From assembly GCA_963707275.1 (NCBI GenBank), contig CAVPPH010000001.1:558001-622000 (forward strand): a DNA stretch of 64,000 nt, written 5' to 3'. The first letter of the stretch is position 1, and every line of letters begins with the position of its first letter. Shown piece by piece: positions 55,177 through 63,499 of this stretch. The DNA comes from JACKBK01 sp963707275. Its GTDB lineage: Bacteria; Chloroflexota; Anaerolineae; JAAEKA01. A model generated the notes under the pieces. That model worked only from the letters and a program-made list of their open reading frames with translations, had not been told where the DNA came from and made no database searches. A program made the position numbers and the translations under genes.

Positions 55177-56823
55177 TTAGCTCACATACGGCTCGTAGCG
55201 GGGCTCGTACATGGCGGCTCTGGCCGCGGCCACCAGATCGTCGGGCTTGGGCACCGTAGCCAGATTGCGGTCGTAGGCGACCTGTGCCACGGCGGCCGCG
55301 ATGTAAGCTGAGACCTCGCGGATGCGGTCAAGCGCCGGGTAAACGCGACCCAACGCCAGGTCGTCCTCGCCCACCTGCGCAGCAAGCGCTTTGGCTGAGG
55401 CCGAGAACATCTCGTCGGGCACGCGGATCGCGCCGGAGATGATCACGCCCAGACCGACACCAGGGAAGATGTAGGAGTTGTTACCCTGGCCCGGCACCAG
55501 CAGCTTGCCCTCGTATTCCATGGCAGGGAAGGGGCTGCCGCTGGCAAAGATCGCTTTGCCAGCGGACCATGTGTAGGCTTCCTCAGCCGTGCATTCCGAC
55601 TTGGAGGTCGGGTTGGAGAGCGCGAAGATGATCGGCTGCTCGTTGAGCCGCGTCATGGTCTCGACAATCGGCTGGGTGAAAGCTTTGCCTGCGCCGGCCA
55701 CGCCGATTACACCGGTCGGCTGCAACGTTTCGACGGCAGTCAGGAAGTCCCCAACGAAGGGATGCTCGTGGGCGTATGGCCGCTTGTGCGCCACCAGATC
55801 GGTGCGCTCAGCCACCACAAGCCCCTTGGAGTCGAAGAACCAGCAGCGCAGCCGCGCCTCGGCCTCGCTCAGTCCTTCTTCCATCATCGCCGTCACGACC
55901 AGGTCGCCGATGCCGATGCCGGCCTCGCCGGCGCCGTAGAAGAGGAACTTGTGGTCGCTCAGGCGGCCGCCGGTCAACCGCAGCGACGCGTAGAGACCGG
56001 CCAGCACGACGCCGGCGGTGCCTTGAATGTCGTCGTCGAAGGTGCAGATGCGGTCGCGGTATTGATGCAGCAGCCGGAAGGCGTTGGCGTTGCCGAAGTC
56101 CTCGAACTGGACGATGGCGCGCGGGTAGACCTGCTGCACGGCCATGATAAACTCTTCGACCAGCGCATCGTAGGCCTCGCCACGTACGCGGTTACGCTTC
56201 AGGCCGATGTAAAGCGGGTCGTCCAGCAGCTTCTGGTTGTTGGTGCCGGTATCGAGCGTGATCGGCAGGCACTGCGCGGGATGCACGCCGGCGCAGGCGG
56301 TGTAGAGCGCCAGCTTGCCGACCGGGATGCCCATGCCGTTGGCGCCCTGGTCGCCCAGGCCCAGGATGCGCTCGCCGTCGGTGACAACGATGATGCGCAC
56401 ATCGTCGTGATGCCAGTTGCGCAGCACATCGGCGACGCGGCCGCGGTCCTCGAGGCTGATGAACATTCCCTGCGCCTGTTGGAAGACGTGACCATACTCC
56501 TGGCACGCCTGGCCGACGGTCGGGGTGTAAATGATGGGCATCAGTTCATCGAGGTTGTCGATTACGACGCGAAAGAACAGAGTCGTGTTGCGGTCCAGCA
56601 GGCCGACCAGATAGCGATACTGGGTCAGCGGGGTTGGCATGCTGCGCACGTTTTCCAGTACGCGTGCAACCTGGTCTTCCAGCGACGCCACACGCGGCGG
56701 GAGCAGACCTCGCAGGCCGAACGCATCGCGCTCGGCTTCGTTGAAGCCGGCGCCCTTGTTGAGCAGGCGGTTGTGTAACAGTTCCGCGCCGCGCGGATGG
56801 AGCTGAAAGCTTGCGGATTTCAT
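55177..56823 (-). CDS. maeA: NAD-dependent malic enzyme (decarboxylating)
   Basis: A 548-residue oxidative malate decarboxylase: malate plus NAD gives pyruvate, CO2 and NADH. Conserved blocks: FFRVVIDNLDELMPIIYTPT with VGQAC; GLGDQGANGMGIPVGKLALY with the catalytic Lys region; CLPITLDTGTNNQKLLDDPL; VQFEDFGNANAFRLL and CTFDDDIQGTAGVVLAGLYA (metal ligands); Rossmann loop FYGAGEAGIGIGDL; and IFALSNPTSKSECTAEEAY. The length matches the large bacterial and eukaryotic form. The start overlaps the aspS stop (ATGA), so the two are coupled. It is unbroken. Confidence 0.95.
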   Translation of the reverse strand: MKSASFQLHPRGAELLHNRLLNKGAGFNEAERDAFGLRGLLPPRVASLEDQVARVLENVRSMPTPLTQYRYLVGLLDRNTTLFFRVVIDNLDELMPIIYTPTVGQACQEYGHVFQQAQGMFISLEDRGRVADVLRNWHHDDVRIIVVTDGERILGLGDQGANGMGIPVGKLALYTACAGVHPAQCLPITLDTGTNNQKLLDDPLYIGLKRNRVRGEAYDALVEEFIMAVQQVYPRAIVQFEDFGNANAFRLLHQYRDRICTFDDDIQGTAGVVLAGLYASLRLTGGRLSDHKFLFYGAGEAGIGIGDLVVTAMMEEGLSEAEARLRCWFFDSKGLVVAERTDLVAHKRPYAHEHPFVGDFLTAVETLQPTGVIGVAGAGKAFTQPIVETMTRLNEQPIIFALSNPTSKSECTAEEAYTWSAGKAIFASGSPFPAMEYEGKLLVPGQGNNSYIFPGVGLGVIISGAIRVPDEMFSASAKALAAQVGEDDLALGRVYPALDRIREVSAYIAAAVAQVAYDRNLATVPKPDDLVAAARAAMYEPRYEPYVS

Positions 56824-58622
56824 GATGTTTCCTTCTTTTCTGTTGAAATGAGACGTACGCCCAGCATATCCAGTTGGGCAGTATCAACCACGTCCGGCGT
56901 ACCGGTCATCGGTTCGACGGCCTGTTGATTCTTGGGGAAGGCGACGACCTCACGGATCGACTGCTCGCCGGCCAGCAGCATAATGAAGCGGTCGATGCCC
57001 AGCGCGATGCCGCCGTGGGGCGGCGTGCCGAACTCAAACGCGTCCAGCATGTGGCCGAACTTGAGAGTCGTCGACTCGGGAGAGTGGCCCAGCAGCTTGA
57101 ACATGCGCTCCTGTACGTCACGCTGGTGGATTCGGATGCTGCCGCCGCCCAGCTCGATGCCGTTCAGCACGATATCGTAGGCGTTAGCGCGCACGCTGGC
57201 CGGGTCGCTCTCCATCCGGTCGATATCCTCAGGCTTGGGCGAGGTGAAAGGGTGATGCATGGCATCCCAGCGACCTTCGTCCTCGTTCCAGTCCACCAGC
57301 GGGAAGTCAACCACCCACAAGAAAGCGAACTGGCCAGGTGCGATCAGGTCCTGGTCGCGGCCAATGCGCAGGCGCAACTCGCCTAACGCTGCCGCAACGA
57401 CCTTGCTGGTGTCAGCGACGATGAAGACGACATCGCCCGCTTCAGCCTGGCAGCGCCCGGCAATCGCGGCCAGTTCGTCAGCGCTGAAGAACTTGGCAAT
57501 CGGCGACTTGGGTGCGGACTCGCCGTCCGCAGGAAAGTCCAGCCAGGCCAACCCCTTGGCGCCGTAGATCCTGACCACTTCCTCGTAGCCCTTGACCCGC
57601 TCGCGCAGCTTCTGGCCGCTCAGCGTGGCAAGGCTCGGTCCGCGCACTGCCTTGACCTGATTGCCAGCCGCCAGCGCGGCCTTGAGGAAGCCGACGCCGG
57701 TGTCACTCAGCAGATCGCCCAGGTCCTGCAGTTCCAGGCCGAAGCGAATGTCCGGCTTGTCGCTGCCGTAGCGTTCCATGGCCTCAGCGTAGGTCAGGCG
57801 GGGGAAGGGCAGGCTGGGCGCCTCAGCGCCGGTCAACTGCGCCACCTGGTCGCGGCACAGTCCGCTGATCAGGTCGATCACATCCTCCTGGTCGACGAAG
57901 GACATCTCGACGTCGAGCTGGGTGAATTCGGGCTGGCGGTCGGCGCGCAGATCCTCGTCACGGAAGCAGCGCGCGATCTGGAAGTAGCGGTCGAAGCCGG
58001 CCACCATCAGCAGTTGCTTGAACTGCTGCGGGCTTTGCGGCAAGGCATAGAACTTGCCCGGATGCACGCGGCTGGGCACCAGATAGTCCCGTGCGCCCTC
58101 CGGCGTCGATTTGGTCAGGATGGGCGTCTCGATCTCCAGGAAGCGGTGCGCATCGAGGTAATCGCGCATCAATTTGACCGAGCGGTGGCGCAGGATGATG
58201 TTTTCCTGCAAACGCGGCCGACGCAGGTCCAGGTAGCGATACTTGAGGCGCGTGTGCTCGTTGGCTTCGACATCGTCGCGGATCTCGAAAGGCAGCGGCT
58301 TGGCGGCGTTTTCCACCACCAGCTCGCTGACGACGACTTCGACATCGCCGGTGTCAAGACCCGGGTTGTCCATGCCGGCCGGGCGCAGGCGCACCGTGCC
58401 GCGCACCGCCAGCACGAACTCGCTGCGCACCCTTTCAGCCGCGGTATAGGCGTCCGCCGCATCAGGAGTGACGACGACCTGGGTCACGCCGTAGCGATCG
58501 CGCAGGTCGATGAAGATGATATTGCCGTGGTCGCGGCGGCGATAGGCCCAGCCGTTGAGCACCACGTCCTGACCAGCGTTCTCAGCGCGCAACTGGCCGC
58601 AGGTAAAGGTTCGTTTGAGCAT
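56820..58622 (-). CDS. aspS: Aspartyl-tRNA synthetase
   Basis: A 600-residue bacterial-type AspRS. OB fold DVVLNGWAYRRRDHGNIIFI with DLRDRYG; motif 2 QIARCFRDEDLRADRQPEFT; the GAD insertion (about 290-420); motif 3 HGGIALGIDRFIMLLAGEQS. The presence of asnS and aspS together suggests both amino acids are attached directly. It is monocistronic upstream and coupled to the malic enzyme downstream. It is unbroken. Confidence 0.98.
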   Translation of the reverse strand: MLKRTFTCGQLRAENAGQDVVLNGWAYRRRDHGNIIFIDLRDRYGVTQVVVTPDAADAYTAAERVRSEFVLAVRGTVRLRPAGMDNPGLDTGDVEVVVSELVVENAAKPLPFEIRDDVEANEHTRLKYRYLDLRRPRLQENIILRHRSVKLMRDYLDAHRFLEIETPILTKSTPEGARDYLVPSRVHPGKFYALPQSPQQFKQLLMVAGFDRYFQIARCFRDEDLRADRQPEFTQLDVEMSFVDQEDVIDLISGLCRDQVAQLTGAEAPSLPFPRLTYAEAMERYGSDKPDIRFGLELQDLGDLLSDTGVGFLKAALAAGNQVKAVRGPSLATLSGQKLRERVKGYEEVVRIYGAKGLAWLDFPADGESAPKSPIAKFFSADELAAIAGRCQAEAGDVVFIVADTSKVVAAALGELRLRIGRDQDLIAPGQFAFLWVVDFPLVDWNEDEGRWDAMHHPFTSPKPEDIDRMESDPASVRANAYDIVLNGIELGGGSIRIHQRDVQERMFKLLGHSPESTTLKFGHMLDAFEFGTPPHGGIALGIDRFIMLLAGEQSIREVVAFPKNQQAVEPMTGTPDVVDTAQLDMLGVRLISTEKKETS

Positions 58623-58811
58623 AATTCTCTGTAATTCCTCTTTCTGTTATGAGGTGCACAAGTACAAGGGTGAATTATACCACAGACGTCGGATCGGGCA
58701 ACGATTGGGGTACGTCCTTTGCCGAATCCCCACCCCGCAGGTAGAATGACCAGGGCTGGCGCGCCACATCAGCCGACCCGCACGAACGTTTCACGCTTTA
58801 CACTCACCTTC

Positions 58812-59864
58812 ATGCACACTCGCACCCTCGGCCGCACCGGTCTCCTCGTCTCAGAAGTCGGCTTTGGCGCGTGGGCCATCGGCGGCAACCGTTATGGCAA
58901 CAGCTACGGTCCGACCGACGACGACGCCTCGCGCTCTGCCATTCACGCGGCGCTGGACGGCGGCTGCACCTTCTTCGACACCGCGGATGTCTACGGCCAC
59001 GGCCACAGCGAGACGTTGCTGGGCGAGGTGCTGGCGGAGCGGCCCAGAGTGCGCGAGCAGGTGGTAATCGCCACCAAGGGCGGCGGTAACTTCTACAACC
59101 GGGACGTCGATCCGAAGATCGCGCAGCAGTTCGCAGAACGCAGCGGCCGCTTGCTGGATGAGTTTGCACCAGACGCCGTGCTTCCGTTCACGCATCGGGT
59201 GGACTTCGAACCCGACTACATCCGCTTCGCCGTCGAGCAGAGCCTGCGCCGCCTGCAAACCGACGTCATCGACCTGTACCAGTTGCACAACCCGTCGCTG
59301 GCGCAGATCGCGGACGGTGGTGTGTTCGATGCGCTGGACGACCTGAAGCGTGCCGGCAAGATCCGCAGCTACGGCGTCACCATCCACGACCCGACCGAGG
59401 GGTTAGCGGCAATTGTTGGTGGACGTTGCGACACGATCCAAGTCGTGTACAACATGTTCAGCCAGGACGCAGCGCGGCAGCTTTTTCCGGCCGCTTTGGC
59501 AGCGAACGTTGCCATGATCGCGCGCGAGCCGCTGGCCAACGGCCTGCTGAGCGGCAAGTACGACGCAGCGGACGACTTTGCGCGCGGCGACATTCGAAGC
59601 CGCTGGCCGACTCATTACCGCGGGGCACGGATCGAGACCGCCGCCTGGCTCAACCAACGACTGGCGACGCCTGAGCGACCGCTGGCCCAGGCGGCATTGC
59701 GTTTCGTCCTCGACCAGCCGGCGGTCAGCGTCGTCATAGCGGGCGCGAAGACGCCGCAGCAGGTCGTCCAGAACCTGGCCGTCTCCGACTTGCCGCCGCT
59801 GACAGCCGATGAGCGGGCGGTGGTCGCGTTCCTGGCGTCGCCGCCGAATGAATTCGACGGCTGA
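58812..59864 (+). CDS. Aldo/keto reductase
   Basis: A 350-residue NADPH-dependent aldo/keto reductase of the YghZ/GH-type family. I start at ATG 58812 (MHTRTLGRTGLLVSEVGFGA), the usual family start; the open frame further upstream has no homology. Catalytic Asp in CTFFDTADVYGHGHSE with Tyr, Lys in IATKGGG, and HN in DLYQLHNPSLAQI. It could reduce sugar aldehydes or act as a general carbonyl reductase. Downstream is the repeat at 59869-59963. Confidence 0.92.
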   Translation: MHTRTLGRTGLLVSEVGFGAWAIGGNRYGNSYGPTDDDASRSAIHAALDGGCTFFDTADVYGHGHSETLLGEVLAERPRVREQVVIATKGGGNFYNRDVDPKIAQQFAERSGRLLDEFAPDAVLPFTHRVDFEPDYIRFAVEQSLRRLQTDVIDLYQLHNPSLAQIADGGVFDALDDLKRAGKIRSYGVTIHDPTEGLAAIVGGRCDTIQVVYNMFSQDAARQLFPAALAANVAMIAREPLANGLLSGKYDAADDFARGDIRSRWPTHYRGARIETAAWLNQRLATPERPLAQAALRFVLDQPAVSVVIAGAKTPQQVVQNLAVSDLPPLTADERAVVAFLASPPNEFDG

Positions 59865-59868
59865 CACA

Positions 59869-59963
59869 CCGAAGCATGCTAAAGCAAGCTCAGTCGGAGA
59901 GACAACAGCTTGCTTCAGCATGCTTGAACCGTATCAGCCTGCTGGTTTCAACCGCAGGCGGCG
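59869..59963. repeat. Dispersed inverted-repeat element, copy 2
   Basis: The reverse complement of 32958-33052 over 95 bases with a minority of mismatches. It contains AAGCATGCTAAAGCAAGCTC and the complementary AGCTTGCTTCAGCATGCTTG, forming a hairpin, then GGTTTCAACC. It lies between the aldo/keto reductase and the phosphatase genes. Confidence 0.8.
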
Positions 59964-60012
59964 GTACGGCGAGCATCGCCGGTTTCGACCAGAAAGCACC
60001 CAATTGCGACCA

Positions 60013-60693
60013 ATGTCTACAACACCGAACCAAGATGCGACCACTCTTCTCCTCTGCCGCCACGGCGAGAGCCAATGGAACCATGTGGGACGCATCCAGG
60101 GCCAGTCGCCTGACGCGCCCGGATTGACAGATCGCGGACGGGAGCAGGCGCGTCTGCTGGCTGAACGGATGCGATTTGCCGGCGTCGATGCGCTGGTGAC
60201 CAGCGACCTGCGGCGCGCGGCTGAGACGGTCGGGTTCGTCAGCCGCGCGCTGAACCTGGAACCGGTCGAGGACAGCTGCTGGCGCGAGATCGACCTTGGT
60301 GACTGGCAAGGGTTGACCCGCGTGGAGGTGGCGAAGCGCTGGCCAGACACGTTGGAGGCGGTAGGTCGCGGCGAAGATCCGCCGCGTGGCGGCGGCGAAA
60401 CCTATGCCCAGCTCACGACGCGTACGCTGGACGCCATCGCCGCCATTGCGCAGCGCCACACCTCCCAGACGGTCTGCGTGGTCACCCACGGCGGCAATGT
60501 ACGCTCAGCGATGATTGCCCTGCCCGGTGCGCCGGACGGCGTGGACGTGCGATCGACGCCTGTATTCAACACTTCCGTGACGGTGGTGCAGGTCGCCGCC
60601 GGCGGCGCGCGGCTGATCGCACTGCCTGACACCCGCCATCTCGACGGACTGGCGAGCGAATTCAACGAAGAAGCTGATGACGAACCACGATAA
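60013..60693 (+). CDS. Histidine phosphatase (phosphoglycerate-mutase family)
   Basis: A 226-residue phosphatase. The catalytic RHG motif is LLCRHGESQWN, with Arg in TSDLRRAAET and the second His in VVTHGGNVRSA. I start at ATG 60013; the frame extends upstream through the repeat but without homology. Family members act on phosphosugars, nucleotides or cobalamin precursors. Its end overlaps the next, paralogous gene by 17 bases, suggesting a tandem duplication. Confidence 0.9.
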   Translation: MSTTPNQDATTLLLCRHGESQWNHVGRIQGQSPDAPGLTDRGREQARLLAERMRFAGVDALVTSDLRRAAETVGFVSRALNLEPVEDSCWREIDLGDWQGLTRVEVAKRWPDTLEAVGRGEDPPRGGGETYAQLTTRTLDAIAAIAQRHTSQTVCVVTHGGNVRSAMIALPGAPDGVDVRSTPVFNTSVTVVQVAAGGARLIALPDTRHLDGLASEFNEEADDEPR

Positions 60694-61364
60694 CGCAACA
60701 ACACTTATTCTCTTGCGCCACGGCGAGACGGAATGGAATCTCAGCGGCCGCTGGCAGGGACAGGCCATGGACACGGACCTGTCGGAACGCGGCCGGGAGC
60801 AGGCGCGCATCGTAGCCCGCCGCCTGCAAACCTACCCGTTCGGGGCGATCTACAGCAGCGACCTCAAGCGTGCCTGGGACACCGCCTGCATTGTCGGCGA
60901 CGAAGTTGGCCTCCAGCCGGTGGCCGATGCCTCCTTGCGCGAGTTCTGACATCGGCGTTTGGACCGGGATGACCTGGGAGGAGATAGTCGCGCGCTACCC
61001 GGACGAAATCACCGCCATGATATCGGGTGAGGATGTGCGCCGCGGCGGCGGTGAGAGTATGAGCGAGTTGAACAGCCGGCTGGCCGCGGCCGTCGCGCGC
61101 ATTGCGGCCGATCACCCCGGCGAGACGGTGCTGCTGGTCAGCCACGGCGCCGCGCTGCGTTCGATGGTAGCGAACGCCCTGCAGGCCAGCCTGCCGCAGA
61201 TGCAGCGCATCGCCATCGGCGGCAACACGGCCCTCAGCGTGCTGCGGGTGAGCGAGGGCCGGATGCGGCTGGTGAGCTACAACGACACGGCGCATCTCGA
61301 CGGCGGCGCGGCCTTCCGTGTTGCCAACGCCGAGGGCGAGCAGTCGTCGGGAGGCACGCAATGA
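60677..61364 (+). CDS. Histidine phosphatase, paralogue (one frameshift)
   Basis: A second phosphatase of the same family: LILLRHGETEWNLSGRWQGQ, SSDLKRAWDTACIVGD, then a break near 60947 where an extra T turns REF-D into REF-stop. After removing it, DIGVWTGMTWEEIVARYPDE follows and the second His appears in LLVSHGAALRSMVAN. Rebuilt length 228 residues. Its stop overlaps the start of the next gene (ATGA). Confidence 0.88.
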
Positions 61365-61669
61365 GCGGCAGCAACGTGGTGTTAGTTGTCATTGGTCTGG
61401 TGCTGGTCGTCTTCGGGCTGGCCTATCCTTTCATCGTGCTCTGGCGGCTCAACCGGCAGCTTTCGGGCAAGGAGGCGGTCGTCGATCGCCAGTTGGTCAT
61501 CACGCTGGTCCTGGCGGGCCTTGTTCCGTTGATGGCCGTACTGACCGGCTTCTGGCTGATGACGCCCGTCGCCCGCACCTCACTGGTTTACATGGGCGCG
61601 CTGATGGCCACCGGGCTGCTGCTGGTCGGCACGCTGCTGGCCGGCTGGTACATCAACCGCGGGACGTAG
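61361..61669 (+). CDS. Small membrane protein of unknown function
   Basis: I do not recognise this 102-residue protein. It has three predicted helices (about 6-28, 46-68, 76-97; VVLVVIGLVLVVFGLAYPFI first). It is coupled to the phosphatase gene through ATGA. There are no charged catalytic motifs. Confidence 0.75.
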   Translation: MSGSNVVLVVIGLVLVVFGLAYPFIVLWRLNRQLSGKEAVVDRQLVITLVLAGLVPLMAVLTGFWLMTPVARTSLVYMGALMATGLLLVGTLLAGWYINRGT

Positions 61670-61749
61670 AACCGTTGCCGGCTCGGTCGCAGACCGGCCA
61701 GAGCAGGGTCCCCAGTCCCCAGCCCCTACTCCCCACAACCCCACCCCCC
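61670..61749. other. C-rich intergenic stretch
   Basis: The last part holds short repeats of CCCCAGTCCCCAGCCCCTA type up to the start of the next gene at 61750. No ribosome site is visible before that ATG. No gene. Confidence 0.5.
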
Positions 61750-62388
61750 ATGCCCTACCTCCTCCTCGGCGCCAGCCTTGGACTCTCCGCCGGTCTCAGC
61801 CCGGGGCCGCTGATGACCCTTGTCATCACCACGTCGTTGCGCGACGGCTTCTGGCAGGGATTGCGGGTCGCGATTGCGCCCTTCCTGACCGACCTGCCGA
61901 TCATTCTGGTCAGCCTGTTCGTGCTGAAACTGCTGCCGGCCTGGAGTCTGACCGTGCTCGGCGTTGGCGGCAGTTTGTATGTCATGTACCTGGGCTGGGA
62001 AACGATCCGGGCCGCGCGCCATGCCAGCCTGGAGCAACTGCGCGCCAGCGGGCAGAGCAGTGAAAACCTCAGCCGCCAGTCGCTGTCGCGCGGCGCGCTG
62101 GTCAACCTGCTGAACCCGCATCCTTATATCTTCTGGGCCACGGTGGGCGGACCCACGCTGCTTGCGGCGCTCGATCAGGGCGCGGCATACGCAGTTGCGT
62201 TTCTTGTTGGCTTCTACGCGCTGCTGGTCGGATCCAAGATCGGCATCGCCGCACTGATCCACAGCCAGTCGCGCGCGCTGTCCACGACATGGTACCAGCG
62301 TATCCTGGCCGCGCTGGGCATGCTGCTCATCGCCCTCGGCATCTGGCTCCTCTACCAGGTCCTCACCGGCGCCACCCAACTCACCTGA
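61750..62388 (+). CDS. LysE-family exporter
   Basis: A 212-residue LysE-type transporter with six helices. I start at ATG 61750 (MPYLLLGASLGLSAGLSPGP, the family N-terminus), though the open frame extends far upstream. The second signature is VNLLNPHPYIFWATVGGPTL. It is probably an amino-acid or metabolite exporter; it is paralogous in family but not close to the gene at 6021. Confidence 0.9.
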   Translation: MPYLLLGASLGLSAGLSPGPLMTLVITTSLRDGFWQGLRVAIAPFLTDLPIILVSLFVLKLLPAWSLTVLGVGGSLYVMYLGWETIRAARHASLEQLRASGQSSENLSRQSLSRGALVNLLNPHPYIFWATVGGPTLLAALDQGAAYAVAFLVGFYALLVGSKIGIAALIHSQSRALSTTWYQRILAALGMLLIALGIWLLYQVLTGATQLT

Positions 62389-62390
62389 CG

Positions 62391-62437
62391 CTCTCTCCCC
62401 CTCTCCCTCCTTTCCTTCCTCTCTCCTCCCCTTCTCC
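62391..62437 (+). repeat. Pure pyrimidine tract
   Basis: About 47 bases containing only C and T on the plus strand (CTCTCTCCCCCTCTCCCTCC and onward). It lies just after the LysE-type gene and immediately upstream of the promoter-like block at 62433. It could form triplex or act as a Rho-loading site; this is speculative. Confidence 0.8.
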
Positions 62438-62466
62438 ACAACTTCTCCACACCCGCCTGCTATACT
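62433..62466 (+). promoter_or_regulatory. Promoter-like block, copy 1
   Basis: TCTCCACAACTTCTCCA followed six bases later by CCTGCTATACT. TGCTATACT is an extended -10. The same block with 30 of 34 bases identical precedes the polyferredoxin gene at 63428-63461. It lies about 100 bases before the secreted-protein start. Confidence 0.65.
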
Positions 62467-62566
62467 GCGAAGTAGATAAGCAAAACACCTGCGGCAATGC
62501 AGGCGACATCAACAAGCAAACGCGCCACGACAATCGGCCGGGCGCAAACAATGGAGAGGTGACACC

Positions 62567-63286
62567 ATGAACAAGAACTGGAAACGTGTAGGAATGACGG
62601 CGGGCGTGCTGGCAATGTCAGCGATGACGGTCTTCGCAGGCGCAGCCTTCGCCCAGGGCAACGGCCCCGGCAACAACGCAGCGCCGGCCAATGGCCAGGC
62701 GAACCAGTACGGCAGCGGCGCCAACGCCGCACCGGTCTACGGCCAGGCCATGCGCCACGGCAACAGCAGCGGCGGCATGGGAACCGGCTACGGCCTGGCG
62801 ACCCGCGGCGCCTGGGGTGGCCCCGACAACTCGCTGACGGCAGTCGCCGCAGAGGTCATCGGCATCGAGCAGGCTGACCTGGTGCTCGAGTTGACCGCCG
62901 GCGCAACCATCGCCGACGTGGCCGCCGAGTACAATGTGGATGCACAGGCCATCGTCGACGCCTACGTCCAGCCCCGCACCGACACGCTGGACGCCGCCGT
63001 GGCAGCCGGCCGGATCACGCAAGACCAGGCCGACGCGATGCTGGCGCAGATGGAAGCTCAGGTCAGCGACCAACTGACCGAGGCCTGGGAAGCTCAGGGC
63101 AACGGCTACGGCAACGGCGCCTGTGACGGCACATGCAGCGGCACACCCGGACAGGGCGGCGCAGGCCCGAACTGGGACGATGCCAACGGCGACGGCGCAT
63201 GTGACAACTACGGCAGCATGCAGCAGAACATGCATGGCGGCAAGGGTGGTCGAATGGGCGCCCGTGGCATGCGTGGGTCAATCTAA
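62567..63286 (+). CDS. Secreted Gly/Asn-rich protein with DUF2680-like helical core
   Basis: A 239-residue exported protein, RBS GGAGAGG. Signal peptide of about 29 residues (GVLAMSAMTVFAGAAFAQG, cleavage after AFA). Residues about 30-80 are low-complexity (Gly, Asn, Ala, Gln). A helical core about 85-165 contains DVAAEYNVDAQAIVDAYVQP and GRITQDQADAMLAQMEAQVS, a pattern seen in DUF2680-like secreted proteins. The tail has CDGTCSGTPG and GDGACDNYG, three Cys residues, with His/Met/Gly-rich ends. Function is unknown; the tail could bind metal. It shares a promoter block with the downstream redox gene. Confidence 0.8.
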   Translation: MNKNWKRVGMTAGVLAMSAMTVFAGAAFAQGNGPGNNAAPANGQANQYGSGANAAPVYGQAMRHGNSSGGMGTGYGLATRGAWGGPDNSLTAVAAEVIGIEQADLVLELTAGATIADVAAEYNVDAQAIVDAYVQPRTDTLDAAVAAGRITQDQADAMLAQMEAQVSDQLTEAWEAQGNGYGNGACDGTCSGTPGQGGAGPNWDDANGDGACDNYGSMQQNMHGGKGGRMGARGMRGSI

Positions 63287-63310
63287 ACAATACAGGAAAT
63301 CCTCCTTCTC

Positions 63311-63342
63311 CAGCGAGGCCGGGCACATGCCCGGCCTCGCTG
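63311..63342 (+). terminator. Hairpin after the secreted-protein gene
   Basis: CAGCGAGGCCGGGCA (63311-63325) and TGCCCGGCCTCGCTG (63328-63342) form a perfect 15-base-pair stem with a two-base loop, 24 bases after the stop codon. No T-run follows, so the terminator call is moderate. Confidence 0.7.
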
Positions 63343-63427
63343 CGATTCCATAAGAGTTCGCACCGGCAAAGACGACTTGTCTATCCCCAGGCAGCAAATC
63401 GTCGTTCTCCCGACCATCGCCACGGGC

Positions 63428-63461
63428 TCTCCACAACTTCTCCATATCGGCCTGCTATGCT
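63428..63461 (+). promoter_or_regulatory. Promoter-like block, copy 2
   Basis: TCTCCACAACTTCTCCA, six bases, then CCTGCTATGCT: a near copy of 62433-62466. It lies 38 bases before the polyferredoxin start, with TATGCT as probable -10. Confidence 0.65.
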
Positions 63462-63499
63462 TTGCCTATATACCTTGTCAGAAGGAGACCCTGTGCATC

